A DNA stretch of 64,000 nucleotides from Paenibacillus sp. MAEPY2. GTDB taxonomy: Bacteria; Bacillota; Bacilli; Paenibacillales; Paenibacillaceae. The stretch's first letter is position 1, and each line of letters opens with the position of its first letter. Under the pieces are notes generated by a model. That model saw only the letters and a list, made by a program, of their open reading frames with translations. It had not been told where the DNA came from and made no database searches. Positions 18,146 to 27,938 of the stretch are shown piece after piece. The translations under genes and the position numbers were made by a program. The stretch lies in the NCBI RefSeq assembly GCF_000499205.1, contig NZ_AWUK01000012.1:62001-126000 (forward strand), in the 5' to 3' direction.

Positions 18146-20173
18146 TTATTTCATTTCAAGCAGCTGCACACCGCGGCCTTCAATCTCAATCGTACCTGAA
18201 AGGGACCGATCTGTAAGCAAATCATGAGCCTTAGCCTTGCCGAGATCATAAGATTGGGCAGCAGCATTGTGATTCATGACAAACAGGTACTGCTGTCCAT
18301 CCTTGGTACGTGCAGTCACTTCAACACCTTCCGGAGTATTCAGAAGGGAATCAATATTTTTGACTGCAGCCAGTTGTCCCAGTAAATCGTCCAGGAATCG
18401 GTCTTCCGGATCGGAAGCTACATACCAGGCTTCACCTTGACCGAATGTGTTACGTGTCACGACAGGCATACCTTTATAGAAATCGTCTCCATACTCGGCG
18501 ATGACTTCAGCGCCTTCACTGTGCAGCAGGTCACACAGCATGCCACAACCATATTCTCCTTGAAGATCACCATAAGCCTCTTTCAGGACAATACTGTTTT
18601 TTTGCTCAGGCAGCAGGGCATCAATTTCTTCGACCCAGATCCCGAGCAGTTTGCGAAGTTCACCCGGGTAACCACCAGTTGTTACGATGTCACTTTCATT
18701 AACGATACCACTGAAGAAGGTTGTCAGGATTGTACCGCCTGCTTCAACGAATTTCTCCAGTTTGGCTGCAAAGCCGGGTTTCACCATGTAGAGTACTGGA
18801 GCGAGAACGATGTCGTATTTGCTGATATCCGTATCCACACTAACGATGTCCACCTGAATGTTGCGGCGGAAGAAGGCGGCGTAGTATTTGTGAATTTGGT
18901 CTACATAGTTCAGTGCAACGGTAGGTCCGCTTGATTTCTCAATTGCCCACCAGTTTTCCCAGTCGAACACAATTGCCACTTTCGCATCAACGGTGGCATC
19001 CAGCGTCTTGTTACCGAGCAGCTGCAATTCCTTGCCCAGCTCTGAGACTTCACGGAACACGCGCGTATTCTCATGGCCTACGTGTTCAATTACAGCGCCG
19101 TGGTACTTCTCGCAGGCGCCGATGGAACGGCGAAGCTGGAAGAACATGATCGTATCCGCGCCGTGAGCCACGGACTGGTAACTCCACAGACGCATGACAC
19201 CGGGACGTTTCAGTGAGTTATAAGGCTGCCAGTTCTGCTGGCTGGGTGTCTGCTCCATCAGCATGAACGGTTGACCGTCCTTCAGTCCACGCATCAAATC
19301 ATGGGCCATAGCGGTGTAACTGACCGGCGTTGCCAGGCCGGGATAACTGTCCCAAGAAATGATATCCATATGCTTAGCCCATTTGAAGTAGTCCAGCGGT
19401 TTGTAGAAGCCCATCAGATTAGTTGTAACAACTGAATCGGGAATATGTTTTTTGATGGCATCATACTCCAGACGATAGCAGGCAAGGCTGCTGTCCGAGT
19501 TAAAACGAGAGTAATCGAGCGAAATCCCCTGAAATGTAGAACTGTTGTTGCCCGAATGCTCGCTAAGGTTACTTGGCAGTACGATCTCGTCCCAATCGTA
19601 GAACGTATGACCCCAGAAATTGGTGTTCCAAGCCTTGTTGACCTGATCCAACGTCTGGTAACGTTCTTTCAGCCACACGCGGAAAGCTTTCTCGCAGTTG
19701 TCGCAGTAACAATCGTCACTGTATTCATTGGAGACATGCCAGACAAGAACTGCGGGATGATCTTTGTACCGCTCTGCGAGTTTGTCTGCAATTTTCTCCG
19801 AATATTTGCGATAGGTTGGACTGTTTGGACAGGAATTGTGACGTCCTCCAAATTTACGCTTGCGTCCATTGGTATCTACACGGAGCACATCCGGATATTT
19901 TTTCGCCATCCATGCCGGATGCGCCGCCGTACTTGTTGCGAGGCAGGTATAGATACCGCTTTCATAAAGATTATTAATATATTGGTCAAGTTCTTCAAAA
20001 TGGTAAGTGACTTCATCCGGCTGAATCAGTGCCCAGGAAAATACGTTAATGGTCGCAATATCAATACCTGCCAATTTGAACATGCGCAAGTCTTCAAGAT
20101 GGGTCTCATGATCCCATTGTTCAGGGTTGTAATCGCCGCCGTAGAACATTTTGGGTAATTTGCTGCTAATCAA
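18146..20173 (-). CDS. GH42 beta-galactosidase
   Basis: The protein has 675 residues, the standard length of GH42. It releases galactose from beta-galactosides and, in many relatives, from beta-1,4-galacto-oligosaccharides of pectic galactan. The TIM barrel carries the acid/base Glu150 in HVSNEYSDDCYC and the nucleophile Glu307 in MLMEQTPSQQNW. Cys115, Cys155, Cys157 and Cys160 fit the zinc cluster of the trimeric enzymes. A trimerisation domain and a small C-terminal beta domain follow. There is no signal peptide, so it acts in the cytoplasm on imported sugars. An AraC gene lies divergently upstream. Confidence 0.94.
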   Translation of the reverse strand: MISSKLPKMFYGGDYNPEQWDHETHLEDLRMFKLAGIDIATINVFSWALIQPDEVTYHFEELDQYINNLYESGIYTCLATSTAAHPAWMAKKYPDVLRVDTNGRKRKFGGRHNSCPNSPTYRKYSEKIADKLAERYKDHPAVLVWHVSNEYSDDCYCDNCEKAFRVWLKERYQTLDQVNKAWNTNFWGHTFYDWDEIVLPSNLSEHSGNNSSTFQGISLDYSRFNSDSSLACYRLEYDAIKKHIPDSVVTTNLMGFYKPLDYFKWAKHMDIISWDSYPGLATPVSYTAMAHDLMRGLKDGQPFMLMEQTPSQQNWQPYNSLKRPGVMRLWSYQSVAHGADTIMFFQLRRSIGACEKYHGAVIEHVGHENTRVFREVSELGKELQLLGNKTLDATVDAKVAIVFDWENWWAIEKSSGPTVALNYVDQIHKYYAAFFRRNIQVDIVSVDTDISKYDIVLAPVLYMVKPGFAAKLEKFVEAGGTILTTFFSGIVNESDIVTTGGYPGELRKLLGIWVEEIDALLPEQKNSIVLKEAYGDLQGEYGCGMLCDLLHSEGAEVIAEYGDDFYKGMPVVTRNTFGQGEAWYVASDPEDRFLDDLLGQLAAVKNIDSLLNTPEGVEVTARTKDGQQYLFVMNHNAAAQSYDLGKAKAHDLLTDRSLSGTIEIEGRGVQLLEMK

Positions 20174-20305
20174 ATGTGTTCACCTCTTGTATAATAATAA
20201 TTCTATATTATAGGATTCATAGGACTTTTAAAATATAATAAAAGTAATGAGATATATAAGAATATGGAACTGGAATTGTGGATTTTGTTCAAAGGAGGAA
20301 TCCCT
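20174..20305. promoter_or_regulatory. AT-rich divergent promoter region, GH42 / AraC
   Basis: The 132 bases between the divergent genes are very AT-rich, with several TATAAT-like boxes on both strands (for example around 20190-20205 and 20232-20240). They should hold both promoters and the operator of the AraC regulator. No clear operator repeat can be singled out. Confidence 0.4.
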
Positions 20306-21139
20306 ATGCTTATCTCACCCGACCATCGGCGCTATTTAATGACTTCGCGGGATCAGCCACTTCCGATCTATATCGAGAGCATCGGATATAACGGAAATCA
20401 GGAGAGTGTCTCCAGACCAGCAGGCTATCCCTGCTATCACTGGCTTCAGACGGTAAAGGGGGCCGGAGAGTTCAGATTTGCAGGTTCAACTGTACTGCTG
20501 GGAGAGACGTCCGGCATTTTGCTGCCGCCGAATGAGCCGCATGAGTATGTACCCTCGCAGGGAGAGTGGCAGACACTTTACATTACATTTGGAGGTGCCC
20601 AGTGTCCGGCCATCACAGAATCTCTTGGTTTGGGGGAGGCTGCCCTTCATCAATGGGATTCGGAGAGCCCGCTTGAATACTATGGCAGGGAAGTGCTGGG
20701 CTCCATCAGCAGTGATCAGGATTTATCCGGCTTGGAAGCGTCAGCGGACATGTACCGATTTCTGATTTTGCTCAAAAAGCATGGCATGACGGGCAGTCGT
20801 TCTTCGATCTCGCATGCCGTGGAACGGCTGGCTCCGTTAATTTCATTTATGAATGAACACTACGCCGATCCCGATATTGGCCTTGAACAGATGGCCGCCA
20901 TACCAGGCATTACGCCAAGGCATTTGAATACCCTTTTCAAACAATCCTTTGGCATGACCGCCTACAGTTATTTCATACTCCTTCGCATCCGCAAATCGAA
21001 AGAATGGATGACAGGAAACAGCAAACTGACCGTCAAGGAAACGGCAGCGAAGGTTGGTTTTCGGGATGCGAGCCACTTTGTGGCTACATTTCGGCGGATT
21101 GAGGGCGTAACTCCGGAACAGTATCGAACGTTATACTAA
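20306..21139 (+). CDS. AraC family regulator, probable activator of the GH42 gene
   Basis: The protein has 277 residues: an N-terminal sugar-sensing cupin-like domain (ILLPPNEPHEYVPSQGEWQ) and a C-terminal AraC domain with helix-turn-helices at LEQMAAIPGITPRHLNTLFK and VKETAAKVGFRDASHFVATF, ending in GVTPEQYR. ATG 20306 is chosen for AAAGGAGG seven bases upstream. Divergence from the GH42 gene suggests it controls that gene in response to galactose or galacto-oligosaccharides; this is inference. Confidence 0.88.
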   Translation: MLISPDHRRYLMTSRDQPLPIYIESIGYNGNQESVSRPAGYPCYHWLQTVKGAGEFRFAGSTVLLGETSGILLPPNEPHEYVPSQGEWQTLYITFGGAQCPAITESLGLGEAALHQWDSESPLEYYGREVLGSISSDQDLSGLEASADMYRFLILLKKHGMTGSRSSISHAVERLAPLISFMNEHYADPDIGLEQMAAIPGITPRHLNTLFKQSFGMTAYSYFILLRIRKSKEWMTGNSKLTVKETAAKVGFRDASHFVATFRRIEGVTPEQYRTLY

Positions 21140-21340
21140 TCATTGAGAGGTAATCGATGTGCTATAAAACACTGTTCAAGTAGGAACATTCGGTGTAACC
21201 TGTTACAAATTGAATAAAAAGTGATGCCAGGAAGGTATTGATGCGTATGGGTGCTTCCCGTTATGATGGTATCGATTCCTTAGATTGGAAAACGATTATA
21301 CGGATCAACGTATCCGTTGAATTTAGAGAGGATGATAGAA

Positions 21341-22129
21341 GTGACGTCAACTATACCACTATGGGACCATGCAGCACCTTATGCGGCCAAGGGCCATGAG
21401 GATGAAATGCCCCATCTGATTCCATTTATTCAGCCAGGTTCCGAGAGCGCTGTCATTATATGTCCGGGTGGGGGCTATGGATTTTTGGCCGACCACGAAG
21501 GAGCTCCAATCGCTGAATTGCTGAACCGTGCGGGAATTAGTGCATTTGTGCTGAAGTACCGCGTGGCGCCTCACCAGCACCCGGCACCAATGACAGATGG
21601 TCAGCGTGCGATTCGATATGTACGCGCTCATGCCGAGCAATTTGGCATTCAGCCTTCCAAAATTGCGGTGCTTGGTTTCTCGGCGGGGGGGCATCTTACA
21701 GCCACGTTGGGAACTTTGTATGACGAGGGTCAACCAGATCATGAAGATCCTATTGAACGAGAGAGTTCACGCCCGGATCGGGTAATTCTTTGTTATCCGG
21801 TAATTACGATGGAATCCTATGGACATGCCGGTTCTCGTGAAAATTTGCTTGGGTCAGATGCGACTGCCGAACAGATCAAGGCCTTCAGTGCAGAGCAGCA
21901 GGTGAAAGCCGACGCCCCTGAAGCATTTATTTGGCATACGAGTGATGATCAGGCGGTCCCGGTGGAAAACAGTTTGCGTTATGCGCTTGCCCTGGGTGCG
22001 CATGGCATTCCCTATGATTTGCATGTTTTCGAAAAAGGTTCACATGGTCTGGGATTGGCAGAGGATAACCATGCCGTTCGTGCCTGGTCTGACCTGTGCC
22101 TGACCTGGCTTAAAAATCAAGGGTGGTAA
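21341..22129 (+). CDS. Alpha/beta hydrolase, acetyl/xylan esterase-like (BD-FAE group)
   Basis: The protein has 262 residues. The oxyanion loop reads ICPGGGYGFLA, the nucleophile elbow is LGFSAGGHL with Ser114, the Asp is in HTSDDQAVP, and the catalytic His is in KGSHGLGLA. This matches the esterase/lipase family that deacetylates plant polysaccharide fragments. There is no signal peptide, so it works inside the cell. The start is taken as GTG 21341 with GAGAGGA nine bases upstream; in-frame ATG 21332 overlaps that site. It heads a three-gene run with a GDSL esterase and an SMP-30 protein. Confidence 0.85.
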   Translation: MTSTIPLWDHAAPYAAKGHEDEMPHLIPFIQPGSESAVIICPGGGYGFLADHEGAPIAELLNRAGISAFVLKYRVAPHQHPAPMTDGQRAIRYVRAHAEQFGIQPSKIAVLGFSAGGHLTATLGTLYDEGQPDHEDPIERESSRPDRVILCYPVITMESYGHAGSRENLLGSDATAEQIKAFSAEQQVKADAPEAFIWHTSDDQAVPVENSLRYALALGAHGIPYDLHVFEKGSHGLGLAEDNHAVRAWSDLCLTWLKNQGW

Positions 22130-22228
22130 TCTTGCAGCTGGCTGAGCTCTGTCTTTCCTGATTATGAAATATGAATAAAAGTGATCTCACCTATTTTAAC
22201 GCTTATGAGAGCGAAGGAGAAAACGACA

Positions 22229-22891
22229 ATGAAATTGCAAAAGAATGATAAGCTGCTTTTTATCGGAGATTCGATCACAGATTGTGGCCGTGAACATCCT
22301 GTAGGTGAGGGCAGTTCTGGATTGGGGCATGGCTATGTGGCACAAGTGTATGCCCTGCTGCGTTCCATCTACCCGGAATTGATGTTGCGGATTCAAAATG
22401 TGGGTAATAGTGGGAATACGATCCGTGATTTGAAGCAGCGCTGGGACCGTGATGTGCTTGATCTCAAACCGGACTGGCTAACCATCATGATCGGGATTAA
22501 TGATGTATGGCGTCAATTTGACAATCCACTATCTACAGATTCGCATGTTTTCCTGGAGGAGTATGAATCTACACTGCGTGAACTGGTTGCTTCTGTTCGT
22601 CCGGGGTTGAAAGGACTTGTTCTAATGTCTCCTTATTATTTGGAAGCCAACCCGGAAGATCCGATGCGGGCTACGATGGACATATACGGGGAAGCTGTTC
22701 GCAGAGTAGCCGCTGAATATGATGCCATTTTCGTGGATACACAGGCTGCATTTACACCGTTTTGGGATCATTTCTATACGTCCGTGCTGACGTATGATCG
22801 GGTTCATCCCGATGCAACAGGCCATATGGTTCTTTCCAAAGCATTCCTGGATGCCATTGATTTCGAATGGTCAGGCGGCGTCAAATCATAA
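22229..22891 (+). CDS. SGNH/GDSL carbohydrate esterase-like hydrolase
   Basis: The protein has 220 residues. Block I is FIGDSITDCGRE with nucleophile Ser15, block II has NVGNSGNTIRDL, block III is IMIGINDVWR, and block V is YDRVHPDATGH with Asp and His. The pattern is that of rhamnogalacturonan or xylan acetylesterase-like SGNH enzymes rather than true lipases. There is no signal peptide, so it likely deacetylates imported oligosaccharides. ATG 22229 follows GAAGGAGA. The SMP-30 gene starts 15 bases after the stop. Confidence 0.82.
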   Translation: MKLQKNDKLLFIGDSITDCGREHPVGEGSSGLGHGYVAQVYALLRSIYPELMLRIQNVGNSGNTIRDLKQRWDRDVLDLKPDWLTIMIGINDVWRQFDNPLSTDSHVFLEEYESTLRELVASVRPGLKGLVLMSPYYLEANPEDPMRATMDIYGEAVRRVAAEYDAIFVDTQAAFTPFWDHFYTSVLTYDRVHPDATGHMVLSKAFLDAIDFEWSGGVKS

Positions 22892-22906
22892 AAAGGATGT
22901 GATGGC

Positions 22907-23803
22907 ATGAGCAACTTGAACATTGCAGTACATACCCCGGCCTTGCTGGGCGAAGGTCCAAGCTGGGATGCAGAACACAATCGGTTATTATGGGTGGATA
23001 TTGAAGGGTATAAGGTACACGTATATGATCCTACTACAGGTGAAGATCAGGCCTATGATGTTGGCGAGCATGTAGGTGCGGTTGTTCCATTCCATGGTGA
23101 TGAGGTTGTCGTCGCTTTGCGCAGTGGCTTCCACACCTATAACCTGCTCACGGGAGAGCTGCAGCCGATTGAGGATCCTGAAACAGGCAAGGACAATAAC
23201 CGTTTCAATGACGGGAAGTGTGACTCGCTTGGACGCTTCTGGGCAGGGACGATGAGCTTGAAGAACGAAAGCAAGACGGGGGCATTTTATTGTCTGGAGG
23301 AAGGAAAGCCTGTTCGAACGATGTTCAGGGATGTGTCCACGTCCAATGGATTGGGCTGGAGTCCGGATCAGCAAACGATGTATTACATTGATACGCCGAC
23401 ACGTTCTGTTGATCGATTTGATTTTGATCTTGCTGCTGGAGAACTTACGAACCGGACAAGTGCTATTGCTATCCCGGAGGAATTTGGCTTTCCGGATGGA
23501 ATGACTGTAGATGGTGAGGGAATGCTGTGGATTGCCCATTGGGGCGGAGGAAGAGTTACACGCTGGAATCCGCATACGGCAGAGCTGCTGCAACAGATTG
23601 AGATACCTGCGGATCAGGTGACATCCTGTTGTTTCGGAGGACCGGATTTGGAGGATTTGTATATTACGACTGCCCGGATTGGTATTAGTGAAGAGCGGCT
23701 GCTAGAGACGCCGAATGCAGGATCTCTATTTGTAGTCAGACCGGGTGTGAAAGGGCAGAAAACCTACGCGTTTGGCAATGTAATACAGTCGGATAGCAAA
23801 TAA
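22907..23803 (+). CDS. SMP-30/gluconolactonase family lactonase
   Basis: The protein has 298 residues with a six-bladed propeller of the SMP-30/LRE type. Metal-binding and catalytic segments are visible: LLGEGPSWD with the first Glu, NRFNDGKCDSLGRFWAGTM, and FPDGMTVDGEGMLWIAHW with the later Asn/Asp ligands (SNGLGWSPD, DGMTVD). These enzymes open sugar lactones such as gluconolactone or L-rhamnono/galactonolactone. It is the last gene of the run of esterase genes, which suggests a lactone step in oxidation of a released sugar. Confidence 0.88.
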   Translation: MSNLNIAVHTPALLGEGPSWDAEHNRLLWVDIEGYKVHVYDPTTGEDQAYDVGEHVGAVVPFHGDEVVVALRSGFHTYNLLTGELQPIEDPETGKDNNRFNDGKCDSLGRFWAGTMSLKNESKTGAFYCLEEGKPVRTMFRDVSTSNGLGWSPDQQTMYYIDTPTRSVDRFDFDLAAGELTNRTSAIAIPEEFGFPDGMTVDGEGMLWIAHWGGGRVTRWNPHTAELLQQIEIPADQVTSCCFGGPDLEDLYITTARIGISEERLLETPNAGSLFVVRPGVKGQKTYAFGNVIQSDSK

Positions 23804-24253
23804 ATGAAGGAACGAACGTGTTACTGGGAGTGTGTTTTTCTTATATACAATGGTATGTCAATGGAGAAGGGTGCTGGATCAAACAGCAGCCTTCTTTGTG
23901 TTTGTGAAAGCGATATACTGAAAAAAATTAAAAAAAATAGAATTAAAGCAGAAGGGGTTTTTTAATGGTCATCGAATGTTATGTATTGAAAGTCTAATCA
24001 ATCTAAACTTAGACGGATAAGAAGTCTTGGTTCGCCAAAAAAGATTCACGGCGGGCCAAGGCTTCTTATTTTGTCGAAATATAGTGTACACTAAAGAGAG
24101 TTTCCATTGATAAAACGTTCGTTTTGAGATATAAAAAGAAGTACAAAACTTTAAGATAAATGTAACCGCTAACACGGGAAGGCTATTCTATCCGATATAT
24201 GATGGTATAACCTGTAGACATAGAAGAAAGATTAGACGAGGGGGTCAAGGGTC
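23804..24253. other. Intergenic region before the two-component genes
   Basis: This 450-base stretch contains the strong hairpin at 24017-24073 and, after it, the leader of the response regulator gene. The segment 23920-23970 is A/T-rich with T-run ends but no clear hairpin. No small gene is convincing. Confidence 0.5.
24017..24073 (+). terminator. Long-stem terminator after the SMP-30 operon
   Basis: ATAAGAAGTCTTGGTTCGCC (24017-24036) pairs along its 20 bases with the arm at 24050-24069, with three G-U pairs, around a 13-base loop; TTTTG follows. It lies about 210 bases past the SMP-30 stop. Confidence 0.8.
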
Positions 24254-25801
24254 ATGAACCGGTTGTGCAAGGTGCTGATTGTTGACGATGAGTTTCTTGT
24301 AAGGCAAGGCATAAAGCACCATATGAACTGGGAAGCTGAAGGTTTTCAGATTGTAGGTGAAGCTTCCAATGGAGAAGAAGGACTTGAGCAGGTACAGTCA
24401 TTACAGCCGGATATTGTCATTACGGACATCGTAATGCCTGTGATGGATGGGGAAACCTTTGTCCGGACGTTAAAAGCCAGCCATCCGCAGATTGAGGTTA
24501 TTGTACTTAGCAGCTTCAGTGAGTTCGAATATGTACGTTCAACGCTCCAGAATGGAGCAGCAGACTATATATTGAAACCGAAACTGGATACCAATGAATT
24601 ATTACAAGTGCTTCAACGTACCGCTGGCAAAATTCCGGAATTGCAATTTGAGCCTTCTCATGATGGGTGGAGGCTCGGGCAACTGATGGAAAAGATGCTG
24701 TCCGGTTTTACATTGGATGAGAGTAACGAGATGGATATCATTAGCGAGACGTTTCCTCACCGATGCTTTCGTTTACTCGTATATAAGCCGCAGGATACAC
24801 AGGTACATGTGCACAAGCTGGATAACGAGCAGTTGGAGAACAGGTTACGGGATTTGCTCCCTGACGTAGAGTGTGCAATCGTTCCGGCCGAAGGCATGTC
24901 ACCGGTGGTGCTCCTTAATGTAGACCCTTCGAAGGATGAATGGATGGTGCAGCAGATTAAGGAGTTGGCGAGCAAGAACAAGGAAGCCCAGGACGGATCT
25001 TGCTGGGTGCTGAGCGACAGCTTTTCTTCATTTGAAGAGATGGGAAACGTGTATCGAACGCGTCTGATCAAACTAATGGAGTATCGCTTTTATTATGAGG
25101 ATCGCTCTATTCTGGTGTATGGCGAACTTCCGCCTCTCCACCCTGCGGGGTACCAGTTCAACGTGAACATGTTTTTGCAGCATGTGAAGCGAAATCGAAC
25201 AGAAGCAGCAAGAGAATATTTGCAGGAGCATGCCCTTACGTTGGGAAGGGATTATATTGCAGATGTGTTCGAAATCAAGTCCTTCTTGGGCAACCTGATC
25301 TTTAACGTGTCCATCACCCTGGCAGATATGGATGTTCAGTCTGCTGCGCTGGAAGAGGGCAAATACGCCTATTTCAAACATGTGGATGGAGCTTCTAGTC
25401 TCAGGGAAGCCATGAATGTGCTGGATCAATTCATGACTGAGGTACAGGAATGTACTAGTGGAGAGGGCGGACGACGAAGTGATCCAAATATGAAAATGCT
25501 GCTGGAATATATGCATGAGCACTTTGATCAGCCGCTCGGGCTTGCCGAAGTAGCGAAGCATTTTCATTTTAATCCTTCGTACCTGTCCAGTTATTTCTCT
25601 TCACACAAAAAAGAAGGCTTTAACGAATATTTGAACAAAATTCGAATCGAAAAGGCAGAGGAACTTCTCCGGTCGGATGACGTCACCATTTCCGAAATTA
25701 GCAGTATGGTAGGGTATTCTGACCACAGCTACTTTTGCAAGGTGTTCAAAAAATTTACCGGACTGTCACCCAGCCGATACCGGCGAAAATTCTGGGCATA
25801 A
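24254..25801 (+). CDS. YesN-type response regulator with AraC output domain
   Basis: The protein has 515 residues. The receiver domain (1-120) has the acidic pair DDE at 11-13, the phosphoacceptor Asp58 in IVITDIVMPVMDG and the conserved Lys in YILKPK. A middle linker is followed by a C-terminal AraC domain: LAEVAKHFHFNPSYLSSYFS and ISEISSMVGYSDHSYFCKVFKK. These regulators switch on extracellular-sugar ABC importers in Bacillales. The histidine kinase gene follows after 19 bases, and the likely target ABC transporter genes lie next. Confidence 0.93.
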   Translation: MNRLCKVLIVDDEFLVRQGIKHHMNWEAEGFQIVGEASNGEEGLEQVQSLQPDIVITDIVMPVMDGETFVRTLKASHPQIEVIVLSSFSEFEYVRSTLQNGAADYILKPKLDTNELLQVLQRTAGKIPELQFEPSHDGWRLGQLMEKMLSGFTLDESNEMDIISETFPHRCFRLLVYKPQDTQVHVHKLDNEQLENRLRDLLPDVECAIVPAEGMSPVVLLNVDPSKDEWMVQQIKELASKNKEAQDGSCWVLSDSFSSFEEMGNVYRTRLIKLMEYRFYYEDRSILVYGELPPLHPAGYQFNVNMFLQHVKRNRTEAAREYLQEHALTLGRDYIADVFEIKSFLGNLIFNVSITLADMDVQSAALEEGKYAYFKHVDGASSLREAMNVLDQFMTEVQECTSGEGGRRSDPNMKMLLEYMHEHFDQPLGLAEVAKHFHFNPSYLSSYFSSHKKEGFNEYLNKIRIEKAEELLRSDDVTISEISSMVGYSDHSYFCKVFKKFTGLSPSRYRRKFWA

Positions 25802-25820
25802 CGTCAGAAGGAAGAAATAA

Positions 25821-27590
25821 ATGAAGAAATGGATGAACGCATTTTCCCGCCTCGGGCTTTTTCCGAAACTGTTCCTTGTTATGGTGGTCAGCATCATTCT
25901 TGTTTCCGTACTCATTCTATGGACATCGATTCATATGTCGACCAAGCTGTTTACCGAGACGTTCAGTATTACGAACTCCAAGGTACTTAGCCAGATCAAA
26001 ACGAACTTTGAATCCTTTAACGATGCGATCGCAGCTGTATCCAATAATGTTAGCCAAAGCGGGGCAATCCGTGGTTATTTGTCTGAGGGGGAGGGTGACT
26101 CCCTCACGATGGCAAAATCCTATTATAATATGAGGGAAACGATGGACCGGATTCAGTCGATCACAGAGTCCTATGAAGTCGGTATTACGATTAGCGGTAT
26201 TAATGGGCGTACGTATTCCACCGATCGGTCTCATCTTCGTTTATCAGCGGATGAATTGAAAGAACAGCCGATAACGCTGGAAGCAGCGGCAAGTCCGAAT
26301 CGGATCATTTTTGACGACTATCAGACGAATGATGAGACTGCCGGGCAGATGATTTCAGCGACCAAGGCCTTGACGGATCGTGCCGAAAATCGACTCTACG
26401 GTACATTGTATGTGACTATGAGAGAGAACGCATTTCGTCAGTTCTATAGCAGTTTCACGAGCCGAGGCAACGATGTGGTTATCCTGAATGATGCAGGTGA
26501 GATTGTATCGTCCAATCGGGAAGAGTGGATCGGTACCACACAACTTGAAATGCTGACCTATGCCAGAGAAATGAATAATAACGAAACTGCAAAAGGGTTA
26601 AATGCGCGAGTCATGGATCAGGACAGTGTAGTATTGTCCGAGTACTTGCCATTTTACCGTTTTTATATCATAAACGTCGTCGACAAGGATCTCGCAATGG
26701 GGCAGCTGATTGATATGAAGACGGTTGCTCTGATTTGCGCTGGCATTGTGGCTGCTGCCCTCATACTGGTATTTCTAATTACGAATCAAATCACCAAATC
26801 ACTGCGCAGACTCGTGAAGCAAATGTCCAATATTACTAAAAGTGATCTGGACAACTATATTCCGGTCAGCGGAAGTTATGAGAGCCGACAGCTAGGTCAT
26901 GCCTATAACTACATGCTGGATGAGCTGCATGACTATGTGGATCAACTGGTACTTACACAGCGAGAGCAGCGAAACGCTGAGCTGGCGGCGCTGCAAAGCC
27001 AGATTAATCCTCATTTTTTATACAACACTCTGGCTTCCGTTAAAGTTCTAGTGCAGCAGGGGAACAAGGACAGGGCAGCCGAAACCATTAATGCGCTAAT
27101 CTCTTTATTACAAAATACGATTAGTAACGTGAGTGAGACAATAACGGTAGAGCAAGAAGTCGAAAATCTGAAAAACTATGTATTCATTAATCACGTCCGA
27201 TACGGAGGACGCATTAAAGCGGCCTTTTACGTAGCTCCGGACTGTACGCATTATCATGTGCCCAAGCTGGTGATTCAGCCCTTTATTGAGAATGCCTTCT
27301 TCCATGGATTCATTTCCAAGGAAACAGGCACCATTCATGTAATGGTCTCCAGAGCCGGAGAGTCATTAATATGCGAGATTATGGATAACGGTGACGGAAT
27401 CGAAGGATTCTCCATGGGTGAGTCGCTGCCCAATCCGAAGAATAATCGGCAGTTGTTCAGCGGTATCGGTATACGGAATGTACATGACCGCATAGAGCTG
27501 TTGTACGGGGCACCTTATGGTGTAACGATAATGAGCAAACCGGGAGAGGGGACAAGGGTTACCGTTACACTCCCGTTGATTACGAGCTAA
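25821..27590 (+). CDS. YesM-type sensor histidine kinase
   Basis: The protein has 589 residues. An N-terminal transmembrane helix (about 14-37), an extracellular Cache-like sensor region of some 260 residues, a second helix (about 298-318), then a HAMP segment. The His_kinase domain has QSQINPHFLYNTLASVK with the phospho-accepting His398, and the HATPase_c domain carries PFIENAFFHGF, DNGDGIEG and GIGIRNVHDR. It probably senses an extracellular sugar or the liganded binding protein and phosphorylates the response regulator encoded upstream. Confidence 0.93.
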   Translation: MKKWMNAFSRLGLFPKLFLVMVVSIILVSVLILWTSIHMSTKLFTETFSITNSKVLSQIKTNFESFNDAIAAVSNNVSQSGAIRGYLSEGEGDSLTMAKSYYNMRETMDRIQSITESYEVGITISGINGRTYSTDRSHLRLSADELKEQPITLEAAASPNRIIFDDYQTNDETAGQMISATKALTDRAENRLYGTLYVTMRENAFRQFYSSFTSRGNDVVILNDAGEIVSSNREEWIGTTQLEMLTYAREMNNNETAKGLNARVMDQDSVVLSEYLPFYRFYIINVVDKDLAMGQLIDMKTVALICAGIVAAALILVFLITNQITKSLRRLVKQMSNITKSDLDNYIPVSGSYESRQLGHAYNYMLDELHDYVDQLVLTQREQRNAELAALQSQINPHFLYNTLASVKVLVQQGNKDRAAETINALISLLQNTISNVSETITVEQEVENLKNYVFINHVRYGGRIKAAFYVAPDCTHYHVPKLVIQPFIENAFFHGFISKETGTIHVMVSRAGESLICEIMDNGDGIEGFSMGESLPNPKNNRQLFSGIGIRNVHDRIELLYGAPYGVTIMSKPGEGTRVTVTLPLITS

Positions 27591-27648
27591 ACAATAGGGC
27601 TTAAGTGAAAGCAAGGACGTTATTTAAGTGAAAGCAGCTTCAATAGGA

Positions 27649-27690
27649 GGCCTTCCTGTTTTGTCAATGACAACACGGGAGGGTCTTTTT
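27649..27690 (+). terminator. Terminator after the two-component genes
   Basis: A 17-base imperfect stem (27649-27665 with 27669-27685), with two G-U pairs and two mismatches and a very short loop, is followed by TTTTT. Confidence 0.7.
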
Positions 27691-27767
27691 GGTGCGAAGC
27701 CTGACTTGGAAAATATTTGGATCAAAAAAGTACAAAATCAAAAGAAATTACAATAAAACAAATTTAA

Positions 27768-27781
27768 TGCAAGCGGTTTCT
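27768..27781 (+). promoter_or_regulatory. Candidate cre site 1 before the binding protein gene
   Basis: TGCAAGCGGTTTCT matches 12 of 14 positions of the cre consensus TGWNANCGNTNWCA. It lies about 160 bases before the binding protein start. Confidence 0.45.
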
Positions 27782-27875
27782 GTAAAGGTTTTCATTGTGG
27801 CAATAAGATGACAAATCCACACAAAATTATTACTAACGAATGAAGATTTGGGAATGATAAGATGATTATATCGAA

Positions 27876-27889
27876 AGCAAACGCTTTCA
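27876..27889 (+). promoter_or_regulatory. Candidate cre site 2 before the binding protein gene
   Basis: AGCAAACGCTTTCA matches 12 of 14 cre positions and sits within a palindrome, GAAAGC-AAAC-GCTTTC (27873-27888). It is 50 bases upstream of the start codon, where CcpA would block transcription. Confidence 0.5.
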
Positions 27890-27938
27890 GAGAACGTAAA
27901 CAATTTACAAACAAAGAGGTTAAGGGGAGTTGAATGGT

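Noticed and set aside
18437-20158. Plus-strand frames over the GH42 gene
   Set aside because: Antisense shadows; the GH42 frame has complete catalytic motifs and its own terminator.
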